From an uncultured Opitutales bacterium (GTDB lineage Bacteria; Verrucomicrobiota; Verrucomicrobiia; Opitutales; Intestinicryptomonadaceae), in contig URJJ01000002.1 of the NCBI GenBank assembly GCA_900548185.1, forward strand, positions 58,347-122,346: DNA of 64,000 bases, in the 5' to 3' direction. Under the pieces are notes generated by a model, which was given only the letters and a program-made list of their open reading frames with translations, was not told the origin of the DNA and searched no databases. The number at the start of each line of letters is the position of its first letter. Position 1 is the stretch's first letter. Made by a program: the position numbers and the translations under genes. Below, piece after piece: positions 26,742 through 35,767 of this stretch.

Positions 26742-27617
26742 ATGATAAACAAAGACATCGAATCTATTTTAGAACTAATACAAACTTTTCCGAATGAGCA
26801 AGCTTGTATTAATCATCTTGAAGCTCTTCGATGGAATGGAAATATTGTAAGTCCCTTTGATGCAAAGTCTAAAGTATATAAGTGCAAAGGCAATAAATAC
26901 CGCTGTAAAAACACAGGCAAATATTTTAACGTCAAAACAAATACACTTTTTGACAATACCAAAATCGAACTTCAAAAATGGTTTCTGGCTATTTGGCTAG
27001 TAACTTGCTATAAAAAGAGAATTTCCTCTTTACAGTTGGCAAGAGATATTCATGTAACCCAAAAGACAGCTTGGTTTATGCTTCAACGCATACGAAACTG
27101 TTTTGGTTCAGATAATGATGGCGACTTAGATGGAAATGTTGAAATTGACGAAATATTTGTAGGCGGCAAAAATAAGAATAGGCACAAAGATAAAGAAGTT
27201 CCAATGAGTCAATGTCGTAGCTTTAAAGGCAAAACTCTTGTTTTTGGAATGCTTCAAAGAGGCGGTAGGCTTATTGCAAAGGTCGTTTCAGATACTTCTA
27301 TAAAGAGTCTCGCGCCACGAATATTCCAGTATATAAAATTGGATAGTACTATTTATACTTACGAATGGAATTACGGAACTCTTTCAAAGTATTTTACTTA
27401 TAGGTTCATTTGTCATGCCGCAAAAGTATATGTAAATGGCGATATATACACAAATACGATAGGAGGCTTTTGGGGAATATTTAAGCGCGGAATTGTTGGA
27501 ATATATCAATCTGTTCACGTGAGCATTTACAAAGATGCGTTGATGAGTTCGTATTTCGCTATAACTCAAGAAAACAGGCCGATGGCAAATGCTTTAACCA
27601 GTTTTTACAAAATTTAG
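26742..27617 (+). CDS. IS1595-family (ISXO2-like) transposase, probably inactive
   Basis: A 291-residue transposase with the ISXO2-type N-terminal zinc-ribbon relic and HTH (WFLAIWLVTCYKKRISSLQL), then the DDE-type domain. The first catalytic aspartate is Asp136 in EIDEIFVGGKNKN. The usual TDEW motif reads TYEW (Tyr207 in place of the second Asp) and the usual NTIEGFW reads NTIGGFW (Gly241). Each is a single-base change from the family pattern. The first half of the zinc ribbon lacks cysteines (SPFD), which is common in this subgroup. The whole gene is AT-rich. It lies 30 bases before the RhuM gene and was probably co-mobilised with it. Confidence 0.88.
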   Translation: MINKDIESILELIQTFPNEQACINHLEALRWNGNIVSPFDAKSKVYKCKGNKYRCKNTGKYFNVKTNTLFDNTKIELQKWFLAIWLVTCYKKRISSLQLARDIHVTQKTAWFMLQRIRNCFGSDNDGDLDGNVEIDEIFVGGKNKNRHKDKEVPMSQCRSFKGKTLVFGMLQRGGRLIAKVVSDTSIKSLAPRIFQYIKLDSTIYTYEWNYGTLSKYFTYRFICHAAKVYVNGDIYTNTIGGFWGIFKRGIVGIYQSVHVSIYKDALMSSYFAITQENRPMANALTSFYKI

Positions 27618-27647
27618 AAAAACGCATAACTTTTGAGGAACTAACTT

Positions 27648-28808
27648 ATGGACGAATTGGATAATCAGTATAACTTTATCTTCTACCAAGGGAATGATGG
27701 AGTTACAAAAATCCAAGTCTTTCTCGATAGGGAAACGGAAACGATTTGGGTAACTCAAAAAGCAATGGGAGAAATATTTGATGTTGCGGTTCAGAATATA
27801 ACTATCCATTTGCAAAATATTTACGCTGATAAAGAATTGTCCGAAAAGGCAACTTGTAAAGAATTTTTACAAGTTCAAAAGGAAGGCAACAGGCAAGTTT
27901 CTCGGATAAGAAAATTTTACAATTTAGACGCCATTATTTCAGTAGGATACCGAGTAAATTCTCCCCAAGCAACGCGATTCCGCATTTGGGCAACGCAAGT
28001 TCTAAAAGAATATATGATTAAAGGATTTGTTTTAGATGATGAGCGTCTAAAGCAGGGGAAAAATGCCTTTGGGAAGGATTATTTTGATGAACTTCTTGAA
28101 CGTATTAGGGAGATACGAGCAAGCGAACGGCATTTTTATCAAAAAGTTACCGACCTTTATGCAACAGCAATAGACTACGATAAAAATGCTACTATAACGC
28201 AACTCTTTTTTAAAACTGTCCAAAATAAATTGGAATATGCTATTACAAAAAATACTGCCGCCGAAATCATAAAAATGAGAGCGGACAGCAATAAACCTAA
28301 CATGGGACTTACCACTTGGAAAAATGCAAAAACAGGCGGCAAGATTTTAAAGAGCGATGTATCTATTGCAAAAAATTACCTATTAGAAAATGAAATTACA
28401 GAGTTAAACCGTGTAGTAAATATGTATTTGGACTATGCGGAAAATCTGGCAAAAAAGGGCAAAGCCATGACCATGAAAGATTGGGTTGAAAAATTAGATG
28501 CCTTTCTAAAATTCAACGAATATGAAATCTTAAATGATGCAGGACGCATTAGTGCAGATGTTGCAAAAGCATTTGCGGAAGAAGAATATAGTAAATTTAG
28601 AGTTATTCAAGATAGAGAATACATATCTGACTACGATAGATTTGATGATGTAGCTGGAGAAATAAAATCTACAGGTAAACTTCCACAAAGCGACATAATT
28701 ATAGCGGATAATTCCGAAAATCCAAATTCATCCTCGTTCGATAAGAAACTTAAAAAAGCAATGAATTATAACCCAAACAAAAAGAAGAAGTCCAATAGCG
28801 AAAGCTAA
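27648..28808 (+). CDS. rhuM: RhuM-family protein carried by the IS element
   Basis: A 386-residue protein of the RhuM (virulence-associated, Fic/DOC-neighbour) family. It starts with the KilA-N/phage-regulator-like module (VTQKAMGEIFDVAVQNITIH, then RIRKFYNLDAIISVGYRV) and continues with the long family-specific helical region (RIREIRASERHFYQKVTDLY, ADSNKPNMGLTTWKN). RhuM proteins are found on mobile elements in gut bacteria; their biochemical role is unsettled. It is AT-rich (unlike the host), within the terminal repeats of the IS1595 element and ends 27 bases before the right end. The ~30-base gap after the transposase suggests one transcript. Confidence 0.85.
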   Translation: MDELDNQYNFIFYQGNDGVTKIQVFLDRETETIWVTQKAMGEIFDVAVQNITIHLQNIYADKELSEKATCKEFLQVQKEGNRQVSRIRKFYNLDAIISVGYRVNSPQATRFRIWATQVLKEYMIKGFVLDDERLKQGKNAFGKDYFDELLERIREIRASERHFYQKVTDLYATAIDYDKNATITQLFFKTVQNKLEYAITKNTAAEIIKMRADSNKPNMGLTTWKNAKTGGKILKSDVSIAKNYLLENEITELNRVVNMYLDYAENLAKKGKAMTMKDWVEKLDAFLKFNEYEILNDAGRISADVAKAFAEEEYSKFRVIQDREYISDYDRFDDVAGEIKSTGKLPQSDIIIADNSENPNSSSFDKKLKKAMNYNPNKKKKSNSES

Positions 28809-28900
28809 AAGGCAATGTAAACTTATATAGTTATCTGAATTTTTACTAGGCGAGTGAGGCCCGCCTGGCCCGCCGCTAAATTCCACCTGATTCTTCGTTT

Positions 28901-28927
28901 CTTTTTATGGCATTCTAGTCTGTCCCG
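28901..28927 (+). repeat. Degenerate copy of the hairpin repeat family
   Basis: Contains GGCATTCTAGTCT followed by GTCCCGG and is preceded by a similar TTCTTCGTTTCTTT context; it matches the left half of the copy at 35296. The hairpin arm is incomplete. It lies between the IS element and the transporter's terminator. Confidence 0.45.
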
Positions 28928-28930
28928 GCA

Positions 28931-28962
28931 AAAAAAAATCCCCCGCATTGCGGGGGATTTTC
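28931..28962 (-). terminator. Terminator of the NCS1 transporter gene
   Basis: On the minus strand a 10-bp stem AATCCCCCGC/GCGGGGGATT with an ATT-type loop is followed by a run of T residues, 17 bases after the transporter stop. Confidence 0.85.
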
Positions 28963-28978
28963 CGGATTTTAGTAAGGC

Positions 28979-30394
28979 CTATTTGAGTTCGACAAGCTTT
29001 GATTGCAGCCCGGTTTTTACACAGGCCGCATACACTATCGCGCCCGCGAGGAATGCCGCAACAGGCGACATCGGAATGTTCACCCCGAAATTCGGGAGCA
29101 CGCCCACGATGAAGCCGACAGCCCATGCGAGCCATCCGGCCGGGTTTACGCCCTCGCGCGGGCCGGACCATTTTTTGCCGTTTGCAAAGTAGTCGATGTA
29201 CATCGCCCCGCAGATGGGGCCGAATGATGCGCCGATGAAGCCGAACACCACGACCGCGTCGCCTGCGATTCCTGTTACTGCGAGTATTATCGCGACGATG
29301 CCGCCGATTGAAACCGAGAGGTTTGCGTTGACGTTGGGAAGCATCGTTTTGAATGAGTTTGCCGCTATCATTGCCGAGAAGCATGCCGCGGGGAAGGCCG
29401 CCAGGGCCAGGAGAAGCATGCATACCCTGCCTGCCCCGGAACCCATCACGGAGTTCATGACGATTGTCACGTCCATCGGCATCCCGTGCCCTGCGAGGCT
29501 CATTGCCGTTTCCGGGTTGCCGTAGGCGCCAGCCACGATTATGACGGCCGCAACGCCCGTGAATATCATCGCGATGCTGACGCCAACGATGCCGCCGAGG
29601 CGCACGTCGGATTCATTGCGGGCTGCCGTTCCGAAGTCGGTGCCGGCTGCGCCCGCCGTGGCGTAGAAGCCGACGATTATCGTTATTATTGTGGCCACGA
29701 CGCCGAACGGCGTAAGCTCCGCGAGGCCCGGCGCGCTTCCGGCCGCAGCCGCCTTTGCGGCCTCCTTGGCCTTGGCAAGCTCCATAAAGCTTTCAGAGTT
29801 GAAGTCGCCCACGGTTCCGATGGTCTTTATTATGAGGACGAGCAGTATGACAAGCGGAATGAGTGGCAGGTAGGTCGAAATTTTAGCCACATACTTGATG
29901 CCGACCAGGCCCATTAATGTGGCGGCAACGCCCCACACGGCCATTATTCCCCAGACGAGCGCGTCGCTCGGCGCGGCGTCGCCTGCTATGCACTTTGCTA
30001 TGAGCCACGACGAGCCGAAGATGTTTACGCCAACCCATCCGAATTGCAGGAGGCCCATGAGCAGGCCGGGCATGACTATGCCGCCCTTTGTGCCGAATAT
30101 GGAGCTGCCTATCACATACAGGGGCAGGCCCGTTTTCATGCCGAACATGGCGGGGATTTTATAGAAGAAGCAGTAGCAGAGCATCGCGCCCACGACCACG
30201 CCTATTATCGGGTACAGTATCCCGTGGGACAGGCCGCCGCCGAGGGCCTGGTGGTTGACCATGTTCTGCCAGAAGACAAACCACAGTATTATGCCCGCGT
30301 ACGCGGGGGCGGTGTTCTTGTACCACGGCGCCCTGTTGGACTCCGGATTCGGCTTTACTTCAGCCAGATATGACGGGAGGTTTTCTTTGCTCAT
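28979..30394 (-). CDS. NCS1-family nucleobase/cation symporter
   Basis: A 471-residue carrier with about 12 transmembrane helices. The start MSKENLPSYLAEVKPN gives the usual cytoplasmic N-terminus; FWQNMVNHQALGGG and later GTAARNESDVRLGG, and an APAYAGIILWFVF first helix, match the nucleobase:cation symporter-1 family. Members import cytosine, uracil, hydantoin, allantoin or thiamine; the substrate is not readable. No purine or TPP riboswitch was seen upstream. The open frame extends upstream but the ATG at 30394 fits the family. A tight terminator follows. Confidence 0.8.
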   Translation of the reverse strand: MSKENLPSYLAEVKPNPESNRAPWYKNTAPAYAGIILWFVFWQNMVNHQALGGGLSHGILYPIIGVVVGAMLCYCFFYKIPAMFGMKTGLPLYVIGSSIFGTKGGIVMPGLLMGLLQFGWVGVNIFGSSWLIAKCIAGDAAPSDALVWGIMAVWGVAATLMGLVGIKYVAKISTYLPLIPLVILLVLIIKTIGTVGDFNSESFMELAKAKEAAKAAAAGSAPGLAELTPFGVVATIITIIVGFYATAGAAGTDFGTAARNESDVRLGGIVGVSIAMIFTGVAAVIIVAGAYGNPETAMSLAGHGMPMDVTIVMNSVMGSGAGRVCMLLLALAAFPAACFSAMIAANSFKTMLPNVNANLSVSIGGIVAIILAVTGIAGDAVVVFGFIGASFGPICGAMYIDYFANGKKWSGPREGVNPAGWLAWAVGFIVGVLPNFGVNIPMSPVAAFLAGAIVYAACVKTGLQSKLVELK

Positions 30395-30508
30395 AAGCGT
30401 ATAGCGTGTTGTTTGTATGATTGGCATGAATGCTAGGGCCGCCGCAGAAAATTTGCAAGCCATTTGAATCGCGTAATTTTTGCGCGCCCCCGCCCGCTTC
30501 CGGACGCG

Positions 30509-30553
30509 AAAAAGGGGCGGAATCATGAGACCCCGCCCCCTTCTTTCAAGCCG
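30509..30553 (-). terminator. Terminator of the outer-membrane barrel gene
   Basis: On the minus strand GGGGCGGGG pairs with CCGCCCC across a TCTCATGATT loop, and TTTTTCG follows. It lies just after the barrel gene stop. Confidence 0.7.
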
Positions 30554-30562
30554 TGTTCAAGC

Positions 30563-31399
30563 TCAGAATCCGAAGTCAACCTTCGCGCCGTACCAGAACT
30601 TGCGTTCGCCCCTGTCTGATATGGCCCCGGCGTCCCCGGACTCCTCGAAGCGCTGCGAGTAGCGCACGCCCGCGCTTATCGTGCAGTAGTCGGTGATGGC
30701 GTAGGCTATGTCGGCCGAGCCGCCGTAGTACATGTAGCTTCCCTTGAGGTCGGGCGAGCCGTAGTCCTGGTCTCCGTTTCTGCGGTCGGCGGTGAGGTAG
30801 CCGAAGTACGCCCTCAGCGGCAGTGTGAGCTTGGGCAGCCCGACGTAGGAGCCGAGCTGCAACTCGTAGCCGAGCGACGCCTCTATCGTGTGCTGTTCGA
30901 GCTGGAAGTTGTAGAAGTAATAGACCGACGGGTTGAGGTTCAGGCCGAGATAGGAGGCCGTGTCCATCATTATTCCCGCATAGACTTCGGAATCGCGCGT
31001 CGCGCCGTCGTTGTCGGACGGGTACCAGTAGTAGGTGTAGCCGAGGTCGACGGTGAAGGAGCCGTATGAGTAGGACATGCCGGCGTAAAGGTCCACCTCC
31101 TCAAGGTTTACGAGGTCCCCTGCGGAGTTGCGCTGCTTTTCAAGCGGGGAGTTCATCCAGGCCCCGGCGTATGCGTCAAAGCCCGCTATGTTGTAGCCCA
31201 GCTCCACTTTCGGCTGAATTGAAAGCCCGGCGAGCTTTTCGGCGCGGAACACGTATTCCGACTCAAATCCGACGGCCGCCGAAACCTTCAGGTTTGAAAG
31301 CGACGGATTTGTTATTGAATTCAGGGGGAAGTTCCCGTCCTGGGAGTACGCCGCCGAGGCGAGCGCGAGAATGCCTATGATGGATGCTGCTTTTTTCAT
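30563..31399 (-). CDS. Outer-membrane beta-barrel protein
   Basis: A 278-residue protein with a cleavable signal (MKKAASIIGILALASAAYSQ). The first strands contain GFESEYVFRAEKLAG, close to the SEYVFRG motif of a family of Gram-negative barrel proteins; alternating aromatic/Gly strands follow (YTYYWYPSDND, VYYFYNFQLEQH), ending in FWYGAKVDFGF with a terminal Phe, which directs BAM-dependent insertion. It is probably a porin-like or substrate-uptake barrel. It has its own terminator and is upstream of the transporter gene by about 170 bases on the same strand; any partnership is inference. Confidence 0.72.
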   Translation of the reverse strand: MKKAASIIGILALASAAYSQDGNFPLNSITNPSLSNLKVSAAVGFESEYVFRAEKLAGLSIQPKVELGYNIAGFDAYAGAWMNSPLEKQRNSAGDLVNLEEVDLYAGMSYSYGSFTVDLGYTYYWYPSDNDGATRDSEVYAGIMMDTASYLGLNLNPSVYYFYNFQLEQHTIEASLGYELQLGSYVGLPKLTLPLRAYFGYLTADRRNGDQDYGSPDLKGSYMYYGGSADIAYAITDYCTISAGVRYSQRFEESGDAGAISDRGERKFWYGAKVDFGF

Positions 31400-31473
31400 A
31401 TTTTATATATAAAACCTTTCAAATTATCCGGATGGGCGCGCCTTCATGCAAGCTTTTTGTTTTGCGCGCCGCC

Positions 31474-32517
31474 TCATTTTTCGGCGTTTAGCGGCATCGC
31501 CCATATGTTTCTGAAGCGCACAGGGTTTCCGTGGTCCTGAAGCTCTATCCGGTATGGTGGCTTCGGGTGGCGGAACGAGTCGCGCCTGGGCTGGGGGATG
31601 GAGGTTGCGTGGGGTATTTCCATGTCGCTTTGCACCTTTACTCCGTTTAGGAATACCGTGACGCGCGGCGCAGAGACGAGCTTGCCGTCGCTTGAAAACT
31701 TCGCCGCCGTGAAGTCGATGTCGTATGTCTGCCATTTTTCCGGCGGCAGGCATGCGTTTGCAATCGGGGGGGAAACCCTGTATATCGCGCCGCAGTCGTT
31801 CCATAGCCCCTCCGCGCCGAAGGAGTCGAGAATCTGTATTTCATATGGGCCGATGAAGACGCCCGAATTGGAGCGCTGCTGGGCCTCCTGGTTTGGCATG
31901 TCGCACGCCATGAATTCCAGATGGAGCCTGAAGTCGGAGAATGCGGCCTTCGAGCGGATTGTCTGGCTTTTGTTGGCGTCCTTGCCGGGCAGCTTTGCCA
32001 CTTCCATCGCCCCGCCTTCAACCATCTTCCAGGATACGGGCGAGCCATCCCGCGCCGTGGCCCACCCGTCGAACGAGGAGCCATCGAAGAGCGTTGAGGC
32101 CCCGGCGGGCGCGGGCGCGCCCAGGGTGGGGGAGGCGCGTTCGATTTTGCGCAGGGAAATCTTCCCAGAATTTTTCCCCTCGCTCACGTCAAAATTCATC
32201 GCCTCCGGGGTTATTTCGCCGGAGAACTTCCACTTGCCCGCGCCGTCGAGCCTGATTTTGCCGCCCTCAGCCTTCAGGCCGGTTGCGAGCAGTTCGTCGT
32301 TCGAGCGCTTGCACAGTTCCGGAAGTATCCGCAGCCTGTATCCGTCCCTGTGCTTTGAAATCTGCGCCGACATCACGGGGCTGTGGCCGTAGGGATAGGT
32401 TTTCATGCCGCTAATGGTTCCCTGGTATTCCCCCACAAACGGGTCGGCCGCAAACGCGGCGCAGCAGGCCAGGGCGGCCAGTGCGGCCGGCAATTTTTTC
32501 AAGGTTGTTTTTCTCAT
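31474..32517 (-). CDS. Secreted DUF1080 (3-keto-disaccharide hydrolase-type) protein
   Basis: A 347-residue protein starting with a signal peptide (MRKTTLKKLPAALAALACCA). After ~130 residues of a beta-rich N-terminal domain comes a DUF1080 concanavalin-like fold: LFDGSSFDGWATARDGSPVSW, RLHLEFMACDMPNQEAQQRSNSG and GVFIGPYEIQILDSFG, then the typical ending IELQDHGNPVRFRNIWAMPL. DUF1080 proteins cleave 3-keto-glucosides or related glycosides and are abundant in Verrucomicrobiota and Bacteroidota. The N-terminal domain (FVGEYQGTISGMKTYPYGH) is of unknown role. The ATG at 32517 is followed by the signal peptide; upstream codons lack one. Confidence 0.85.
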   Translation of the reverse strand: MRKTTLKKLPAALAALACCAAFAADPFVGEYQGTISGMKTYPYGHSPVMSAQISKHRDGYRLRILPELCKRSNDELLATGLKAEGGKIRLDGAGKWKFSGEITPEAMNFDVSEGKNSGKISLRKIERASPTLGAPAPAGASTLFDGSSFDGWATARDGSPVSWKMVEGGAMEVAKLPGKDANKSQTIRSKAAFSDFRLHLEFMACDMPNQEAQQRSNSGVFIGPYEIQILDSFGAEGLWNDCGAIYRVSPPIANACLPPEKWQTYDIDFTAAKFSSDGKLVSAPRVTVFLNGVKVQSDMEIPHATSIPQPRRDSFRHPKPPYRIELQDHGNPVRFRNIWAMPLNAEK

Positions 32518-32640
32518 ATTTTTAAAGCGTATTTTGCCCGCCCGCCTTGCGCCTGCGCGGCGGGAGGTGCGGGATATTATTGTGCCATGCGCGCGCCCCC
32601 GGTCAATAAAATCCTTGCGCACCCCGGCTTTTGCCGCGTT

Positions 32641-33762
32641 TCAGGCGTCCCCGCAGCCCGCAGCCCCGAGCAGGATTTTTGCGACGTCCCCGGCCCTATC
32701 CTTTGAAAAGTACTCGGCGGCTGCCCTTGTAGCTGCGGCGCATTCCCGCTGGACTTTGGGGTCGGCCGCAGCCTCGGCCGCAGCTTCGGCTGCCTCGTCG
32801 TCTTCCACGGCGATTCCCGCGCCCATTTCGGAGCATGCCATGTTCGAGTTTGTGCCGCGCGGCCCGATGTCGATTATCGGAAGGCCGAAGGAGGCGTATC
32901 CGGAAAATTTGCTGGGCGATACCAGCCCCGCAAAGAGGTCGTCCAGCACGACGATTCCGTAGTCGATTTCCTTTTCCCTGTAAAGCCCGCCGAGCTGCGA
33001 GAACTTCTCCACCCGAGGGAAGCTTTCAAAGCCCGTTCCGCACTCCGAGGCTATTTCCCGGAATGCGCTTTCGGCGTGGGCGCTGTTTCCGCAGTAGCAA
33101 AGCACGGTTTTTTTTCGCGCGGACAGGGCCTTGAGGAACTTTTTGAGCCTTCCCGCAGAGTGCGCCTTGCCGAAATTTCCGGAATATATGAGCCTCACCG
33201 AATCGCCGTCCGGCCGCCCCATGTCGGACCATTGCGCGTCCTCCAGGCCCCATGTCGGCACGGTGCGGGTCTTTGCCTGCGGCTCCCTCTCAAGGACCGT
33301 GCGCTCCATCGCCCTGTCTAGGCATATTACGGCGGCGTTTGTCTTTAAAAGCGCCCTGTCCAGCCATGAAAATAGCGACCATGCCGCCCTTGCCGCAGCG
33401 CCTGCGGACGACCTCTGGCCGAACACCGGATGGTAGTCCATGAGCCACACGGCCGATTTCGCGCCCAGAAGCCTCGCCCAGAATGCGCACGAAATCTGCA
33501 TCATGGGCGGGGTTGTGCGCGCGAAAACAAGGTCGGGTTTGGAGGCCAATATTTTGAAGGGGATGGCGGCGTGCATCCAAATCATGTTTGCGATGCGCCG
33601 CAGCGACGCCCCCGGCCCGTAGCCCCTGAAGATTCCTCCGAAGCCCCCGGCCTCGACGCGCCCGGGGGCCAGCCTTTGCGCCGCCTCCAAAACGTCGTTC
33701 CACATGGCGTCGTCATGGGCGAATTCAAAGGCGTAGAGGATTTTCTTTTTCCCGTGTGGCAT
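32641..33762 (-). CDS. Glycosyltransferase (GT-B type)
   Basis: A 373-residue protein. The GT-B layout is seen: N-terminal Rossmann-like half (KKKILYAFEFAHDDAMWNDV), a linker with KPDLVFARTTPPMMQIS, and a donor-binding half (VRLIYSGNFGKAHSAGR, IDYGIVVLDDLFAGLVSPSKF with the typical SPSKF-YASFGLPI). The gene lies 31 bases downstream of gmd, so it probably uses GDP-mannose-derived sugar (GDP-fucose, -rhamnose or -perosamine) or acts nearby in surface glycan assembly. No membrane segment is evident. Donor and acceptor cannot be read off. Confidence 0.78.
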   Translation of the reverse strand: MPHGKKKILYAFEFAHDDAMWNDVLEAAQRLAPGRVEAGGFGGIFRGYGPGASLRRIANMIWMHAAIPFKILASKPDLVFARTTPPMMQISCAFWARLLGAKSAVWLMDYHPVFGQRSSAGAAARAAWSLFSWLDRALLKTNAAVICLDRAMERTVLEREPQAKTRTVPTWGLEDAQWSDMGRPDGDSVRLIYSGNFGKAHSAGRLKKFLKALSARKKTVLCYCGNSAHAESAFREIASECGTGFESFPRVEKFSQLGGLYREKEIDYGIVVLDDLFAGLVSPSKFSGYASFGLPIIDIGPRGTNSNMACSEMGAGIAVEDDEAAEAAAEAAADPKVQRECAAATRAAAEYFSKDRAGDVAKILLGAAGCGDA

Positions 33763-33793
33763 TTTCGTACTGGGGGCTTGCCTGCGGCGGGGG

Positions 33794-34858
33794 CTAGCCG
33801 CGCCGCGCCGCCTCTTTTTTTGCCAGCTCGAAGTCGTGGTCCGTCATGATTTCCACCAGCTTTGAGAACGCCACGGACGGCTTCCATCCGAGTTCGGCGG
33901 CGGCCTTGGCGGGGTCCCCTATGAGCAGCTCCACTTCCGTAGGGCGGTAGTACTGCGGCGAGACTTCGACTACCGTCCTGCCGGTTTCCCTGCACGCGCC
34001 CTTTTCCGACGCCCCCTCCCCGGACCATTCCAGCGTCATTCCCAGGCGCGCGAATGATTTTTCCACAAATTCTCGCACGGTCCGCGTCTCTCCCGTCGCC
34101 AGCACGTAGTCGCCCGGCTTTTCGGCCTGGAGGATTCTCCACATGCCCTCGACGTATTCCGGCGCGTATCCCCAGTCCCGCTTCGCGTCAAGATTTCCCA
34201 GAATGAGCCTGTCCTGAAGGCCGAGTTTTATCCTTCCCGCAGCTCGCGTGATTTTGCGCGTCACAAAGGTTTCGCCGCGCCGCTCTGACTCGTGGTTGAA
34301 AAGTATGCCGTTTGATGCGAATATGCCGTAGGCTTCGCGGTAGTTTACCACCGTCCAATAGGCGTAAAGCTTGGCCACCGCATAAGGGGAGCGGGGGTAA
34401 AATGGCGTGGTTTCGCGCTGCGGGACCTCCTGAACCTTGCCGTACAGCTCCGAGGTCGACGCCTGGTAGAAGCGCGTCCTGTGGGAGAGCTTGGCCTCTT
34501 TTATGGCGTCGAGGAAGCGCAGGGTTCCGATGGCGTCAACTTCGGCGGTGTATTCCGGAACGTCGAAACTCACCTTCACATGGCTTTGCGCGGCCAGGTT
34601 GTAAACCTCGTCCGGCTCGCATTTTTCCAGTATGCGGTTGAGGTTGCTGGAGTCTGTCATGTCCCCGTAGTGCAGGAAGAAGCGGGAGTCCCGCAGGGAT
34701 TCGTCGTTATATATATGGTCTATGCGGGAGGTGTTGAAAGAGCTTGAGCGGCGGATTACTCCGTGGACCGTGTAGCCCTTTGAAAGGAGGAGCTCCGTCA
34801 GGTAGGAGCCGTCCTGCCCCGTGATGCCCGTAATGAGCGCTGTCTTGGGTTTTGTCAT
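33794..34858 (-). CDS. gmd: GDP-mannose 4,6-dehydratase
   Basis: A 354-residue short-chain dehydrogenase/reductase converting GDP-D-mannose to GDP-4-keto-6-deoxymannose, the precursor of GDP-fucose and related sugars. NAD(P) motif [15 protein letters not shown], then [32 protein letters not shown], catalytic [10 protein letters not shown] in the context [13 protein letters not shown], and [13 protein letters not shown] are all family hallmarks. The start at 34858 ([11 protein letters not shown]) is the conserved one. The glycosyltransferase gene follows on the same transcript. The second step enzyme (GDP-fucose synthase) is not in the window. Confidence 0.96.
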   Translation of the reverse strand: MTKPKTALITGITGQDGSYLTELLLSKGYTVHGVIRRSSSFNTSRIDHIYNDESLRDSRFFLHYGDMTDSSNLNRILEKCEPDEVYNLAAQSHVKVSFDVPEYTAEVDAIGTLRFLDAIKEAKLSHRTRFYQASTSELYGKVQEVPQRETTPFYPRSPYAVAKLYAYWTVVNYREAYGIFASNGILFNHESERRGETFVTRKITRAAGRIKLGLQDRLILGNLDAKRDWGYAPEYVEGMWRILQAEKPGDYVLATGETRTVREFVEKSFARLGMTLEWSGEGASEKGACRETGRTVVEVSPQYYRPTEVELLIGDPAKAAAELGWKPSVAFSKLVEIMTDHDFELAKKEAARRG

Positions 34859-35295
34859 AGTATGGATTTTATTGGAAATAATCCATTTAAAAGGCGTTCT
34901 TTTCAAGAACAAATTTCCCTCCGGCGCACGCCGGGAAGGGGTGCCGGAGGCGTCGCCATTGGTCGGGCCGGTTGCGGAACCCGGGGCGATTCCCCTTGCC
35001 TGCATCGCCCGGCCTTGGGGGGATTCCGCCTCCCGGAGGCCCCTCCCGCAAATCCCGCGCACCACCGCCGCGCGCCGTCTGTATTTTTTTTATCCCGGCC
35101 GTTTTCCAGATGCGGGACAAAAGCTCCGAGGAAAATATTGCCTGGGTATCCGGCTTCGGCTTTGTATGCTGTTTGCCGGGCGGAAAGGTGGGGGCTGCAT
35201 TGATTTGAAAAGCAGTGCGGGCTTTTGGGTGAAATTAGCAAGCGTTAAGGGATTTACGCAATGCTCTTCCGTTAAATTCCGTCCGCCTTCTCGTC
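34859..35295. other. Spacer upstream of gmd, no gene seen
   Basis: GC-rich frames without motifs. The right end becomes AT-richer just before the inverted repeat at 35296. A TTAAATTCCGTCC stretch at 35272 resembles a stretch beside the degenerate repeat at 28901. Confidence 0.5.
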
Positions 35296-35767
35296 TCTTT
35301 CGGGGCATTCTAGTCTATGTCAGTCCCAAATTTTTATTGCGGCTGGTTTGTCCCGAGAGACTTTGATTTTGCAATATATTGCCTGGAGCTGGCTGACAAT
35401 ATATCTCCAGATTTATGGATTGGAAAAAACCCTAAAGATGACTTTAGGCAAAATATCATTTTCACGCCTGCCCAAACGCTTGCGGATATATATTCGGGCA
35501 AATATAATCCAGAACATACAAATCAGGAAAAAGCATTATTTTGGAAAAATAGAGCTCTCCAAAAAAAGAAGCATACAGCACATAAATAAATGTGTCATAT
35601 GCTTCTTGAAAAGAGAATGGTATTTTCTTTTATGTAATATTATTCGGGTTGGCCTGATGCGGTTTTGACGTACTTGTCCATGGCGCTTCGCTCCGCGCCT
35701 TCCGCTTTGGTATTCTTTCTATCATATTCAATTTTGGGACTGACATAGATTAGAATGCCCCGAAAGA
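35296..35767. mobile_element. MITE-like element with 33/34-bp inverted repeats enclosing a gene fragment
   Basis: The left end (35297-35330, CTTTCGGGGCATTCTA...) and the right end (35733-35766, inverse complement) match at 33 of 34 bases, differing only G/A in one place. Between them lies about 400 bp of AT-rich DNA containing a truncated gene. No transposase is encoded and no clear target duplication is seen, so it may be a MITE-like or captured-fragment element, or an accident of two hairpin-repeat copies in opposite orientation. Confidence 0.5.
35317..35589 (+). pseudogene. Fragment of a gene related to the neighbouring lipoprotein
   Basis: A 90-residue open frame starting inside the left inverted repeat. 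It aligns with residues about 190-260 of the 413-residue lipoprotein downstream: NFYCGWFVPRDFDFAIYCLE versus NFYIGKFAPYDRDFAIFVLK, and LADIYSGKYNPEHTNQEKAL versus LKGMYDGNFNPADKNALEAK. The rest of the gene is missing on both sides. It is probably a truncated paralogue rather than a working gene. Confidence 0.6.

Larger units (their letters stand above)
26661..28835. mobile_element. IS1595-family element carrying a RhuM gene, with 8-bp target duplication
   Basis: The 2175-bp element is bounded by terminal inverted repeats that read GGTAGCTATATATAAGTTTA at the left and, on the opposite strand, GATAACTATATAAGTTTACA at the right (a two-base gap aligns them). The octamer TGAATTTT directly flanks both ends (26653-26660 and 28836-28843); IS1595 elements make 8-bp duplications. 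The inside is strongly AT-rich compared with the host and holds a transposase and a RhuM-family gene on the same strand. This indicates a recent acquisition as one unit. Confidence 0.85.

Noticed and set aside
30395..30508. A riboswitch before the NCS1 transporter
   Set aside because: No purine, TPP or other riboswitch core motif is recognisable in this short leader.
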